Origin: Hydractinia symbiolongicarpus | Taxonomy: Eukaryota > Cnidaria > Hydrozoa > Anthoathecata > Hydractiniidae | DNA: 64,000 bases | Direction: 5' to 3' | Assembly: GCF_029227915.1 (NCBI RefSeq) | Contig: NC_079888.1 | Coordinates: 2,431,001 to 2,495,000, forward strand | In this document: piece after piece, positions 22,150 through 33,099 of the stretch | How the letters are laid out: each line of letters begins with the position of its first letter | Position numbering within the stretch: position 1 is the stretch's first letter | The notes under the pieces: generated by a model | The model's input: the letters and a program-made list of their open reading frames with translations, nothing else | What the model was told of the DNA's origin: nothing | Database searches by the model: none | Made by a program: the position numbers and the translations under genes

Positions 22150-22960
22150 AATAGTACCACTTTACCAGCTAAAGAGCTGAATCCCGAGACTATATTCGGT
22201 GATTTGCCAGATAAAGACGAACAGCCCCCTCCTAAGAGAGCACTGTTTGCACTCGACTCAGAGGAACAAGATTCCTCTTGGAAACTTCCTTGTAACTTTA
22301 TTGACTACATTTATAATACATGAATTGCCATGTATCTGAGAAAGATATTAAAGACAAAGTGTTGTCTGGAAATCCAGTGCCTTCGAATAACAAGAGGGCT
22401 CCAGAACTGGACTCGTACATAAAATCTAGTTGCAAAATAATGCTAAATACGCAACTTCGAAAAGTGAGAAGGTTCTAAAAGATCTTCCCGATAAGGTCTA
22501 TACCGTGTTTGGTCTATTAACAAGAATATGGACCATCATGGATGCCGTCAAAGACTCTAACCACAATGACGAGGCTTTATCGGAAATGGCATGTTTGTTT
22601 GAACAGACCATCCTCCTGCTTTTCCAGACATGCAACTCTCTCGCATATCACATAAGGGAGACCATCCTATCAACGGTAATGGACTGTATCGCAAAGGCGA
22701 AAGACATAAAAAATCAGTCCAAAGACCTTGACGAGATCACTAACAGCCAACTATTTGGTGAATCTTTTGAAGGAAAACTTATTACTGATTCAAAGGATTT
22801 GAAAAAGTCTGAAGCAGTGTTTACTAGTTTAAAAACAACACAGTCAGCCTCGTCGAGAGCATCATAAGTACAGCTTGCAACCGGCCCTATCAAAAAGGCC
22901 CTCTGTTTCAGGGACGAGGCAAAGGGTACAGTTTTTCAAAAAGCAACTTCCCGTTCAATA
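22150..22960 (+). pseudogene. DIRS-like gag-type reading frame
   Basis: A frame at 22430-22867 encodes a helical protein (LPDKVYTVFGLLTRIW, LFEQTILLLFQTCNSLAYH) that resembles the first ORF of DIRS-like elements in wording and position before the RT. Upstream sequence from 22150 (a proline-rich segment, then a WKLP...DYI phrase near 22280) belongs to the same protein in another frame. Role: capsid-like or nucleic-acid binding, by analogy. Confidence 0.55.
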
Positions 22961-23039
22961 ATCAAGAAAGAGGTAAGAATACTTCATGTGTTTTTAGTGC
23001 CAGCAGTTCTTTCAAAGGTCTTAGTGTGTCCACCCCTTT

Positions 23040-23395
23040 CAAATGTACATCCTTCGTTAAGAAAATTGTTTCCGCAAAGCTTGATATCAAATCTGCCACA
23101 AACAGGAGACTGAAGTTTTACCTTCAAAATTGGAAGGTAAAACTTAAACAACTTTACAGTTTGTACAGGGGTAAGATTCCATTCCTGTCATCCCCCTTAT
23201 CAATCGCATATTCCCTGTCAGCCAAAGTTGACTGGGTATGATGTGCAAAGGAGCAATAGAAAGTGTAGATTTGCCACTTCAGGGTCAGTTTTTAAGTTTA
23301 ATATTTCATGTGCCCAAGAAAGCCGGGGAGGGGGGAAACAGACTTAAAACAGTCATAAATCTGAAAAGTCTGAACAAACCTATCCCATACCAAAT
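23040..23395 (+). pseudogene. DIRS-like reverse transcriptase, N-terminal part
   Basis: RLKFYLQNWKVK, GKIPFLSSPL, then VPKKAGEGGNRLKTVINLKSLNKPIPYQM, written across frames, match the start of the DIRS-like RT domain. The reading stops at about 23395, where a minus-strand insertion begins. Confidence 0.7.
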
Positions 23396-23914
23396 GAATG
23401 AATGAATGAAAGTTTCAAAGTCCACGCACTATGATAAACTCGATCGGTTAAGTTTTAAAATTTTATCTAGAGGTTTTGCTCCTCTAAAGAATATGCTCAT
23501 AACAGTCTTCAGCAGGAACTAGACATTTCTTTCAGCCGTAACTTTTTATCTGTTCTACTCTGTACTATCATCTTGTGTGACTAGGGTAAAAGTGGAGTCG
23601 TCACTCTACAAAAATAAGACCAGTGCAGTCAAACCCCCTTGCTGACATAATTTCTATTTTGTTTTTGGTTTTGATTCGACTGGGGTAATAAGTGGAATTG
23701 TCAGTCATCAAAGATAAGACCTGGTACATTGAAACACCCTTGCTGGGGTACTTTTTATTTTGTTTTTATTTTGACTAGGGGAGTAAGTGGAGTCGTCACT
23801 CTCCAAAGACAAGACTCCAAAAAAAAAAATTAAATAAATAAATAAATAAAAAAAAGTAAGAATAGTCAAAGCCCCTTGCTGACATAAACCGGAAGTTGTG
23901 GTGTTGACTGCAAT
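23396..23914 (-). repeat. 3' UTR of RLE-USP retrotransposon copy in the DIRS-like element
   Basis: It contains the subterminal hairpin (23467-23486), three successive relatives of the GTAATAAGTGGAGTCGTCACTC box (about 23585, 23680 and 23780) each followed by a CCCTTGCTG tract, and a GAAT-type tail (23396-23410) at the 3' terminus. It lies directly downstream of the USP stop codon. Confidence 0.7.
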
Positions 23915-24785
23915 TTACCTAAGCTCTTCAAGGAAAAGGATGTGAGATTGTACACGATTTAGCAAGCCTTTTTGGCAAGGGACCACTGTTCCGTCGTTGC
24001 AATGAAATCACTTACCATGCTTGTTTATAGGCAACAGTAGTGTAATGGCCATTGTCCAAATTTCCAGAGTGGTTGATTACAGCCCTAAGTTATAGTGCTT
24101 GCGACAAGAGACTTCAGTTTCTACAGTGATAGGTATAGAAAGGGTGCCAGGGTAAGATGTGACAGGAGAACAAACCGTAGATACAAGACCTTTGTCATAG
24201 GCAAAGCGCTTTAATTGTAGAATCAAAAGTGAACTGCACTCTGCTACCTCTTTTTCAACTGTTGCAGTTTGGTAACTGTTGCAGTTTGGTAACTGTTGTA
24301 GTAGTGACAGAAGTACGAGTTAACGCCTGACAATTGTTCGCTCTCCAAAAAGTTACCTACTGACGATTGTAAAGTTCATGTCAAGGGCAGTTGACGAAAT
24401 GGACTTACTTGCTCAGAGGTGCTAATATTATTGTAAGTGTTGCAGGTAGTACAGAGATTCACACAAGTGTTGAAAAATGTACCAAAGAAAGGAAAGGATA
24501 AAGACAACTCTGGTATGGGATACTCAAGAATCTCTAGGGCATCTTGCTGAGTGAACGGCTTAAAAGCAGTGTCCTTTTCATTAGAAACATAGCCTTTAAT
24601 GCATTTAGAAATGGAGAAGGGTTCACTGGAACCTTGGAGGTGGATAATTTGCGTAGAATGCTTATAAGACTTCTACCTATCGCCATATTAGAATCATTTG
24701 CAGAGATGGTTGTGTCAAGTGCGGATAAAACATAAAAACATTGCAAGAGGGAATTGATGTAACATGTGTTGCCCAAATTTAGCTG
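23915..24785 (-). pseudogene. USP domain of RLE-USP retrotransposon (copy in DIRS-like RT)
   Basis: The Cys box is intact (LGNTCYINSLLQC at about 24735-24780). The His box region lies at about 24030-24080 and the protein ends with a LEEL-type C-terminus and a stop at 23915-23917. The middle zinc-finger part is frame-shifted and has a short internal duplication near 24260-24295. Directly upstream, in the same direction, is the endonuclease segment, so the order endonuclease then protease is kept. Confidence 0.75.
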
Positions 24786-25205
24786 TTCAGTGACTCGTGT
24801 GCAGGCAAGGTAGTGGAGCTCTTTGTTGCGCCCTGGGCGTGTCCTTAAAGCTAGTGGTCGAAGTTGCTTGACTTTGTGACTTGGATGATTTCTTTGAAGC
24901 AGTTGGTGTCAATTAAGTGGTATGCTGTGGGTCCCTACCAGGATGAATCCAAGACAAAGAATCTCGAGATAGCCAGAAGCAAAACGACGAACGCATAGAT
25001 GACTCAGACGGAACAAAGTGACGAGTATTTATCAACCTTAACTCCATGCCAAGTCTCCAAGTTCTCTTCGCTTGAGCAAGTTAATTCAAGGATAATTACA
25101 GTTTTGGTCAAGGCAGAAGTTAAAAGTATGTCGGAACGAAGTTGAGTTACTGCGAGAAAGGTGGTACTATTAAAGTTGAATCTAAGTCTGACAATACTCT
25201 CCAAT
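24786..25205 (-). pseudogene. RLE endonuclease C-terminal part of the same retrotransposon
   Basis: At 25004-25204 the frame reads SDILLTSALTKTVIILELTC, then EENLETWHGVKVDKYS, the core of the restriction-like endonuclease with the ELT strand and K..KY motif. Downstream linker sequence (SSMRSSF, then a Ser/Thr-rich tract) matches 44354-44720. The copy is 5'-truncated at about 25205, where DIRS-like RT resumes. Confidence 0.7.
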
Positions 25206-26285
25206 CAGAGGCCAGGGAGAGTTTGTCACTTCTGAAAGAATTGATGAGAAAGGGGGAATTTTGTGCAAAATAGATCTGAAGGACGCACACTTTTAGTACC
25301 TCTTCACCACAACTCACAGAAGTTTGTAATGGAGGGAGAAGGTCTATCAGTTTCTATGTCTCTTCTTTTTACGAAGCTCAAGAACGATCCAATTGCCTTG
25401 CTGAAACACCTAAACATACGTCTCAAAATTTATTTGGACGATTGTATAATCTTAGCAGCGACAGCTCAAGAAGCAAAGCTGACTCGGAATTCTCTGTTTT
25501 TCATACTTCAGCACTTAGGATTTTCTATAAACTTCCAAAAATCAATTTTGAATCCAACCCATGCAATTCAGTTTCTAAGAGTGGAGGTCGACCCAATGAC
25601 TTTAAAACTGAGTCTACCACAGGAAAAGTACGGCAAAAGAATTTCCCAGTGCAAGAGTCTATTAACTGTGCCAAAAGTCTTAGTGAGGAAGTTAATGAAA
25701 CTGATAGGTCATCTTTCGTCAACAGCAATTGCAGTACTTCAAGCATTCCTTCGATGCAGAGCTATGCAAAGACAGAAAATTCAGGAACTATCTTTCAGCA
25801 AAAATTACGACTCTCTAATAATCTTAGCAAAGGAAGTGAGAAACGAAAATAAAAAAAATAAAAAAATATGTGATGCCTCAACCTGCAGTTGTCAAAAGGT
25901 CGGCAACGATAAGCAAAGAGATCTGGATCAGATCACGATTACTGTAGAGTATTTACCAGGAGTTCTCAATGTGGAAGCAGATGCAATGCCACGAAATGCG
26001 AGGGACTCGAGTGAATGGATGTTAGATCCAATGGCATTTCAAGCCTTGTGCAAGGCAAGAGGGGCTCCGTGCACAGTCCTATTTGATTCCAAATTGACTG
26101 ATCGGGTACCACTGTATTATGCTTAGAAAGTAGACCCTTACAGCAAAGAACAGGATGCTTTTTAAGCATGCTGGACACTTCTACGAGAGTATGCTTTTCC
26201 TCCATTTTGACTGATCGGGAACACTCTTTGGAAAGTCCATTCAGATTGCACAACAATTGTAATAGTCACTCCAGCTTGGCAAACT
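25206..26285 (+). pseudogene. DIRS-like reverse transcriptase and RNase H
   Basis: The start (LLKELMRKGEFCAKIDLKDAHF) matches the expected continuation of the RT piece ending at 23395. The catalytic box reads IYLDDCIIL at about 25425. A connection region (FSINFQKSIL, LSLPQEKY) follows, and the RNase H/substrate segment YLPGVLNVEADAMPRNARDSSEW is at about 25945-26020. It ends with VTPAWQTQ just before the second insertion at 26290. The frame is open across 25263-26126 apart from a few earlier shifts. Confidence 0.8.
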
Positions 26286-26289
26286 CAGA

Positions 26290-27098
26290 TTGATGTTGAG
26301 GTGACAAAACAGCAAGCTGCAATGATAATACTTGCCTAAGGACCGTTGGTTATGGCAATGTAGAGGTTGTACCCTCTAAAGATTCCGAATCAATCCAAAA
26401 TCTTCCTTGTTGTAAGGATTTGGCGAAATATACATTGACCACTTTGACTAACATAAAAGTAACACAATACACAAGAACAAAAAAGAGCAAACTTCGAATA
26501 CAAATACTTGTCCACGAAAGACATTGAACAAAACAATGATCAGTCAGAAACAATAAAAACAAGCGATTCAAATTGATTTAAGGAGTATATAAATAAAACT
26601 TATTATAAAGTGAATATCCTTGAACGGATCAATGTTGATGGATTTCATAACGAATTCTTAGGATAAAAAAAAGCAGGTAACGATCGCACCAGAACTTGTG
26701 ACTCTGGCAGTAGCTTTACACGTGTTAATGGTCCCAACACTCAGGCCTACACAGATCATTGATGCAATGGACTAATCTAACGACAGGACCAGCATGTCGT
26801 AATTGAGATTTTATGCTGTCAAGGTCGAAAAAAGAGCACAAATGGAAAAAACTTATAACCCCATTTGGCTCTTTTAAAAGTAACTCGGGTCAGCAGGATC
26901 GTCAATCCTATAGGCCAAGTGAGCAAACTTGGTCTCCCTACTGAAGACAATATGTCAAGGCCCCTTGCTATGCTTCTTATATGGTCTCAAGAAAGAGAAG
27001 GGAGTGAGCAAACTTCACTTTCACGATGAGTTGACCAATCAATCAATGGTCAGCCGGGGTAAATTGCAACCACTAGGAAAGCTTCCTCCCCCGATAGT
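26290..27098 (-). repeat. 3' UTR of RLE-USP retrotransposon, subfamily 2
   Basis: The complete 3' end starts at GATGTTGAGGTGACAAAACAGC, with the hairpin at 26361-26378 and the structured segment at about 26680-26765 (stem CCAGA 26689-26693 / TCTGG 26703-26707). The conserved CAAGGCCCCTTGCT tract is near 26955. The USP stop codon at 27099 marks its start. Confidence 0.75.
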
Positions 27099-27965
27099 CT
27101 AACATTTACTAAAGAACAGTGTGTAAGCTGAGCGATTGTTAAGTTGCAATGAATCTACCGAAGTAATGGCACGGTCGTCACACTTAAGCTAGGTGTTATG
27201 CTTGTCTTTGATAAAGCCCAGTAATGGCCTGCCCTTAGAGTGCTGGAGTGGTTGATGGTCGCAACTTAATTGAATGTGTTATTAAAACATACATCCTCAG
27301 AAGGATGGGATGGTACTTTCAAGAAGCGATTTTTCTTTGGAAGGCACGAAACCAACCTGTTGTCTTTAAACGATGACCCATTTAGAGATGCATACCAAAG
27401 CAATTGGACAACTAGAACACTTCCACAACTTGATATTTTCGTCTTAACTGTTGCTTCCTAATGAGACAATCACTGCGGACAATACCATTTGTTGTCGCCT
27501 GAAAGTTGCTGGGGTTGGAAAAGATAATTAAAGGAGTCTGATATTGACATAAACGTTGGCAAGATTAGAATGGGCTTCTTTTCGGCTCTGGAAAATGAAT
27601 AAAAACCGAAATTACAGGACGTTGTTGTGGTTGCAGAGAGAATCTCGTCCACCAATGATGAAGATCCGATCAACTCATCAATAAGAACTTGTAAAATTTC
27701 AGGGAAATCTTGTTGGTTATTGTAGTAAAATTCTGTCCTACCTAGAGCGTGCATTTCATTTTGCAAGGACCGCAAATAATATGATAGGTCATTTGTCGAA
27801 CGTGAGCGACTTAAAAGGGACATATTAATGACTAAAGATTTCTCTAGTGGCAACAACAAACAAGTCTGTGATGACAACTGAGCCCAGAGTTTTGGGAAGA
27901 CAGTTCATGCTTGAGGAATAGAGTTTGTATAGCAAGAGTTGCCCAGGGTAAATGTTAGGAACGGC
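27099..27965 (-). pseudogene. USP domain of RLE-USP retrotransposon (second DIRS insertion)
   Basis: The Cys box reads LGNSCYTNSI at about 27935-27960. A QQDF box (YYNNQQDFPEIL) is near 27715, and a zinc half with YCPQ is near 27475. The His box (HYW/AFIKD in another frame) is near 27215, and CDDRAI follows near 27180. Several frameshifts are present. It matches the USP frames at 43033 and 61548. Confidence 0.75.
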
Positions 27966-29335
27966 ATTTTTAGTTGGTGTTTGGTTAGGAAGCGTGGTTG
28001 GAGGTTGAACATTTTCATGTAGTTTTAAAGTTGAAGAATTTGCAACAGGGGAGTGATTATTTTGTGTTTGGGATAAAGAGGACCATTGTGTCGACTTCTG
28101 GGACCATTGTGTCGACTCTCTGGCAATTCAGATACAAAAGAAACATTTCGTGCTCAAATCATCAAGTTTGTTTGTAATTGAAAATGCAGCACGGCTGCTA
28201 AGACCAAGAGATTTTAGAGAGCAAGTTACAGACTTTCAGAGAGTAACATCTAGCACCTACCTCAATGGCAAATATATGTGGCAACCACCCGTTACCGCGT
28301 ATTACCTCAACTAGCAGAGAATATTTATATAGCTTTAGGGAGTGCCAAGATTCCATATTTTCCTCATAAGGACAAGTAAGCTCAATTAGGATGACGTGCT
28401 TAGAACAGTTAGAACATATCACAATATCAGGTCTTAAAGAGGTGATGGCTATATGGCCTGGAAAAACAAACTCGTTGCGTAAGTCTGCTAAACAGACCCA
28501 GTCGCCGGCAAGGTGCAGGACCTGTTGGTTTTGATCTATTGTCAGATGTGTAGGCACCTGCCTTGACAAAAGGTATTTTGCGAACACGCTGTTTAGTAGA
28601 TGGTATTACTTGGGAATGGAACTTTTGGAGATGGAGAAGAAGCTCGCGACAGGGCAACCTTACAGGCTCCTAAGACATATGTTGTTGTGCACATCTCCTT
28701 TCTGCATAGAAGGCAAGAAGATTCTTACAAAATTTTCCAGCGCTTTAAATTACTGGGAGAAAGGACGTCGTACGCAGAGGCAAGACAGAAAGGCAACAGA
28801 TTTGGAGACATGGCTAGAATGGATTTCCATAACAGGTCTTTTTTGACAGAATTCTTTTATCTAGTCCACTGTCCCTGCACTTGTAACTGCATAGGTCTAC
28901 TCATTTCAACTTCTTTATTGATGTTCTTTGCTGTTTTAGAAATTAAATTTCGATAAGCATAGCACTGCTTTGTACTTGGAATATTTAACTCTTTGTTCAT
29001 GCCTAGTCCGGCTCTGCCATATTGAAGAGTTTCCATGACAAATTTAACTGCAGCCTCAGCCTTGGCGGTTTTAACTGAATCCTTAACCTTCCACAAACCT
29101 GTTTTCAAAGCGGGGGCATTGCCAGACACTAATGGATCCTTCGAATCTCTTAATAATAAGTGGCCGTTGATCTTAGAACACTTAAGCAAGGTGGTTAGAC
29201 TCTTAATAGGCAAAGGGCAGGGCGAACAGTTACTTCACTTGTCAGTTCAAAAACCAACACTGTTACCTCAGAGGGTAGACCTGTTCTCAAACCCCTGGGA
29301 GAGTATCATCAACTTCTTCTAAATCAAAGTCTTTA
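27966..29335 (-). pseudogene. RT thumb, zinc knuckle region and RLE of the same retrotransposon
   Basis: Read on the minus strand from 29320: the thumb (SGHLLLRDSKDPLVSG, LQVQGQWTR), a damaged knuckle region at about 28600-28800, then the endonuclease at 28198-28587. The endonuclease phrases are SLRPDIVICSNCSKHVILIELTC, then EENMESWHSLKLYKYS and IFAIEVGARCY. The PD and ELT residues of the PD-(D/E)XK fold are kept. A low-complexity linker leads into the USP domain. The 5' truncation is at about 29335, where the DIRS recombinase begins. Confidence 0.75.
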
Positions 29336-29339
29336 GTTA

Positions 29340-30044
29340 GTGGCCTTGACTGTTTTAGGGAAAGACTCAAAACAGATGGAATTTCGCAAAAAGCTGTCAA
29401 TAGCATTACAGCAGCAAGAAGGCCCAGCAGGTTGATTTTTGATATTCTTTGAATTTTATCCTTGAGTTTGTGTCAGACTCGTTTTACCAGGGCTTAGATT
29501 ACAACACTATTGCTGGGTTTAGGCCTTCCAATTCAGCTTTTTAGGAACCAGTATATGGAATTGCTGAAAGAAAGCACCCTTTAGTCATTGTTGACAGGGA
29601 TTCACAATAAAAGGTTTCATCAACCGAAATAAATTTTATACGGGATGTCATCAGTGGATACTCAAAATATTTTTGATAAGATGTTAACCCTGAAACTAAC
29701 TATGTTACTAGCTTTAACATCTGCAGAAAGGGCACAGGAGTTCGCCTACTTAGATATCAAGTTTTTGGTTAAACATCATTCAGGGTATTCCTTTCATTTC
29801 GGCAAGCCTACAAAAACCGATACGTGAAGTAAAGCTCGTCCACCTAATAAATTGTCACACTCCAATGAAAATACTAATTTATATGTTTGCCATGACATAG
29901 ACATTTATTTGGAAAGAAGTTCTTCATGGAGATCTGAAAGTTTTCAACTAATGTTAAGCTTTGTTAAACCGCATAAACCAGTTAACTCTTGCACAATTTC
30001 TAGTTGAATAATAGAAGTTCTTTCGTTATCTGGCATAGATACTA
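29340..30044 (+). pseudogene. DIRS-like tyrosine recombinase
   Basis: Pieces are FRERLKTDGISQKAVNSI (about 29355), DSFYQGLDYNTIAGFRPSNSAF (about 29470), a KHPLV phrase (about 29570), then LKLTMLLALTSAERAQEFAYLDI at 29690-29765 and LSFVKPHKPV...LSLSGIDTK up to 30044. This is the usual reading of DIRS-type recombinases up to the segment before the C-terminal catalytic HxxR-Y part, which is missing. A stop at 29825 and other breaks are present. Confidence 0.7.
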
Positions 30045-30172
30045 AAGGGCGCTACACCAGTATTAGATCGGGCGTAGATTTTATGCAATGAAATTGTGCA
30101 AGGGCGCGAAGCGCCCGCAGTGCAATCCCAATTTTATAAATAAAATCGAAGCCAACGATCTAATACTGCCCA
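30045..30172. repeat. Palindromic MITE-like repeat
   Basis: Three nested perfect stems: AGTATTAGATCG 30059-30070 with 30156-30167, GATTTTAT 30077-30084 with 30139-30146, and GGGCGC 30102-30107 with GCGCCC 30111-30116. The outer left edge (GGGCGCTACACCAG) recurs as GGGCGTTACACCAG at 30456-30470. Confidence 0.6.
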
Positions 30173-30513
30173 CCCACCAAGTAGGGGTGTCTGCCATATT
30201 TACTCATTTTTTTTACAATTTTTCAGGTAGAGAGAGGTTCCTTTCGTGGTGCATTTTGTGTTAACCGTGGTTGTGGGCGTGGTAGTGCATAGTTTTCTGT
30301 AGTTTGTTGTTCTCAAAAAAATATTGCTTGTTTTGATATGAGTTGTTATTTGTTAAATAAATGTATGATTTTACATTAGCGTTCAAAACTTAAGAGAAAG
30401 CGAAATATAAAATCGGAGCTCTTGTTCATAATGACTTACTTCCTCAAATCGTGAAAGGGCGTTACACCAGTTTGCTTTCTTTATAAAATCGGAACCAACA
30501 TGGATTCACTTAC
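30173..30513. other. Non-coding stretch with second copy of the GGGCGTTACACC edge
   Basis: No coding signal. The 18-bp match to 21490-21507 (inverted) lies at 30452-30469, followed by TATAAAATCGGAACCAAC, which resembles 30135-30155. Confidence 0.5.
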
Positions 30514-31023
30514 TTTCTTAAAAATAACTGTTTCCTTCATCGGTAAAATGTCAATGCTTATGTTTCTAACCATGTAACAAGGTTTTACAATACTTCCAAC
30601 TTTTAAATTGTTAATTGGATCTTTACAAATAGCATCAAGCGTTTTAACAACCATATCCATTGCTTTTTCTGTTACGTCAAGGACAGACAATTGTAAGTAT
30701 CTTAAAAGGAAAAAAGGAACCAAGCAAAATACATTTTCCGCACAATCTTACCTGGGTATATCTACCTTGCTTTTTTCCGAAATTAACTATTTAATTAACC
30801 TCAGCATCATTAGTTTACCAGAAACATCTCAAAAAGAACATAATACTATGTTTACACAACTTACCCTGACATGTTTTTCATGCTTTTCAAACATTTTTTA
30901 CCTGCTGTACTTTTTACCACCTGTAACGCAAACTAGACCATAAACGTCTTCGTCATCGCCCACCACAATAGCTTCAATGTGTTGTTCGTCAACAAAAGTA
31001 ACACATGGAATGGAAGTCAACAT
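30514..31023 (-). CDS. Unrecognised gene fragment, two spliced exons
   Basis: Exon 31023-30902 starts at an ATG just after a CAG acceptor-like site. It encodes an acidic segment (VTFVDEQHIEAIVVGDDED) and ends AGCAG before GTAAAA. The next exon, 30700-30514, follows a polypyrimidine-AG and keeps the reading phase across the junction (KKYSR then YLQLSVLDVTEKA). It is open to a GTAAGT donor. Phase agreement and strong splice signals suggest a real gene or a recent relic. No family is recognised, and no further exon could be followed to the left, where the palindromic repeats begin. Confidence 0.45.
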
Positions 31024-31289
31024 CTGCATGAACTTTCATAATTATTATAGCGTTCTAAAAATATTTCGTCCACGGAGAAGTCTTTAGATAAACCAATTTA
31101 TAATCCTAAAAGTTGTATTCTCCCACTTCAGCCATCTTCTCTTTTTCAGATTCAAACAAGAAACATATTTTACGGCATCTAATGAACCTTTGCAAGAATC
31201 AGTTTGATTGACAGTGGGTCTGAATTGGATAATCACAATTTGCGTTTAAACAATCAAACTAACTTGCCGCGGGCAAATTTAAGCTAAGT

Positions 31290-32330
31290 TCGTTTTTTTG
31301 ATTGTAGCACCTGTTTTTGCATTACAGATGATTTCAATAGTTCTAAAGACGTTGTATCGCTTGTTCTTTCATACCTCCATGATATATATGGATTTTTTTA
31401 TTTCTAAATTATTTAAATGGAATTTATATTTAAATATTAAATGTTTATTCAAGGTGCCTAGATGGAGTGTGAGGGCTATGTTACGCCATTTAGACCCCAT
31501 AGGGACTGCTCTACGTTATTTAAGAACTTTGTCAGAAGAAAGTATAGCATTGCATGTCCAAACGCATTGTGGCATATAGACGGCAATCACAAATGATAAA
31601 GTGGTGATTCGTTATTTAGGCTGCTATCGATGGTTACCCCCGATTAATCCCTATTTATACTGTGCTGATAACATAGAATTAATCCAGAAAGGTGGTCGCG
31701 CCGTTCTAGATCAATTCCAAGTTGCTACTCGGTCATATGGACTGCCATCAACAGTTAGGAGCGACCGTGGGTTAGAAAACATAAAGGTTGCTGAGTTCAT
31801 GATAAAGTATCGAGGATTGAACAGAGGAAGTATAATAACAAGTAGTTCTGTGCACAAACAAAGAGTTGAACGCTTGCAGTGCGACGTTACTAGTGGAACA
31901 TTGCGTAGTTTCATAAATCTTTTTCAAGATATCGAAAGAGTAGGAGTGTTACATCACACAAACGAAGTGCATTTATTCGAATTACACACAGCTTATATGG
32001 CGCAGATAAAACAATCTCTCTCGAAATTCGTTTCTCAGTGGAATCACCATTCTCTTAGTACAGAAAATAGTTCAAGCCTGTTGCAATTCCCTAACTAGTG
32101 TATCACCATTCGAAGTTGTTGATCCTGATTTTTTTATTTCAATTAATGGGGCAGAGAATCTGTAGGCTGGAAGAAGTCGAAGAGCCGGAAGTAGCAGTTC
32201 TAAAGATAAGATTCCTATTCACAGAAGAGCAAAATACTGCACTTGCAGACCACTTAAACAACATGGAAAAAATCGATAGTTTATCTAAGGACGTGGAAAC
32301 TTTGAGCTTCACAGAACTGTTTAAAAAATG
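31290..32330 (+). pseudogene. Transposase with integrase core (rva_4-type) relic
   Basis: The segment at 31460-31600 reads VRAMLRHLDPIGTALR, then, across a frameshift near 31555, CPNALWHIDGNHK, the start of the integrase-like core. Next come LYCADNIELIQKGGRAVLDQF, STVRSDRGLENIKVAEFMI and VHKQRVERLQCDVTSGTLRSF, with the usual ERLQ/RDV phrase. The last part (FVSQWNHHSLSTENSSSLLQF) is open to 32098. The frame continues weakly to 32330. This core type is found in uncharacterised multi-copy genes of fishes and cnidarians. Stops and frameshifts make it inactive. Confidence 0.6.
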
Positions 32331-32582
32331 AGTATATTACTAAATTACAAACTATGCGATGTAGAAAATATATACAAAAGATATATAGCTTTTTTCAACC
32401 TCAACTATTTATACTATTCATTTCTGCTGATGTTGAAGCCCCACCTCGTTTCAGTGAGAATTCATTCAGCAAAGTTCCCCACACCCAAAAAAAGGTTTTT
32501 GTGTAGCACAGTAATAGGCCGAACGGTTAAAACTAAAAAAGATAAAAATTAAAAGGACACTTTTAGAAGAGTTACTCAAATG

Positions 32583-32644
32583 ACCTTTTTACCTCGATAC
32601 TCTAATAGCCTTTCCTAGGCTATTAAAGTATCGAGGTAAAAGGT
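32583..32644. repeat. Near-perfect long palindrome (28-29 bp arms)
   Basis: The left arm (32583-32611) and right arm (32617-32644) pair almost fully, with one mismatch and one bulged base around a 5-base loop. The arms include TACCTCGATACT and AGTATCGAGGTA. It lies between the integrase relic and a retrotransposon 3' UTR fragment. Confidence 0.75.
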
Positions 32645-32900
32645 ATTTATGATTGTGAGATAACTAGACAGCAAGCTACACCCTCTAAAAATCAAAATGC
32701 AGTGCAACATCTCCTATTTTGCAAGGACAGTCTGTAGATTCAAGGAAATTGAACCAAACAACACTCTCTACACAATATAATACGTACAACTAACGATCTT
32801 TACAAATAAACAGACAATATCGAAACAGCAGACAGACATTACGACAACAGTACAACAAAATAGCACACCATCCATCTCAGAATTAAATGTTGTTGAGCTT
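32645..32900 (-). repeat. Diverged RLE-USP 3' end fragment
   Basis: GACAGCAAGCTACACCCTCTAAAA and TTTTGCAAGGA correspond to the 3' terminal region of subfamily 2, with part of the hairpin lost. There is no coding part. Confidence 0.4.
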
Positions 32901-33099
32901 GCAGGATCCTCGTTGCTGATTGATTGATTTATTTAGTTATACAATAGTTTCTTAAAAAATAAAATTTTTGCAATAAACTAATCAAAACCGACCAAATATT
33001 TTTATATTTTTACAATTTAGATGAAAACTTAGTAAATAAATAATGATTAAATAATAAATAAAAAGATAAACATCTCCCTCTCCCATTTTTGTATTGATT

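Larger units (their letters stand above)
21479..30469 (+). mobile_element. DIRS-like retrotransposon interrupted by three insertions
   Basis: Plus-strand pieces in the correct order are gag-like (22150-22960), RT start (23040-23395), RT-RNase H (25206-26285) and tyrosine recombinase (29340-30040). The gaps are filled by minus-strand RLE-USP retrotransposons (23396-25205 and 26290-29335), and a minus-strand SINE lies at 21741-22131. The RT reading resumes after the first gap at the expected point. An 18-bp perfect inverted match (21490-21507 against 30452-30469) and an imperfect one at 30045-30066 may mark its termini. All pieces carry stops and frame changes. Confidence 0.75.
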
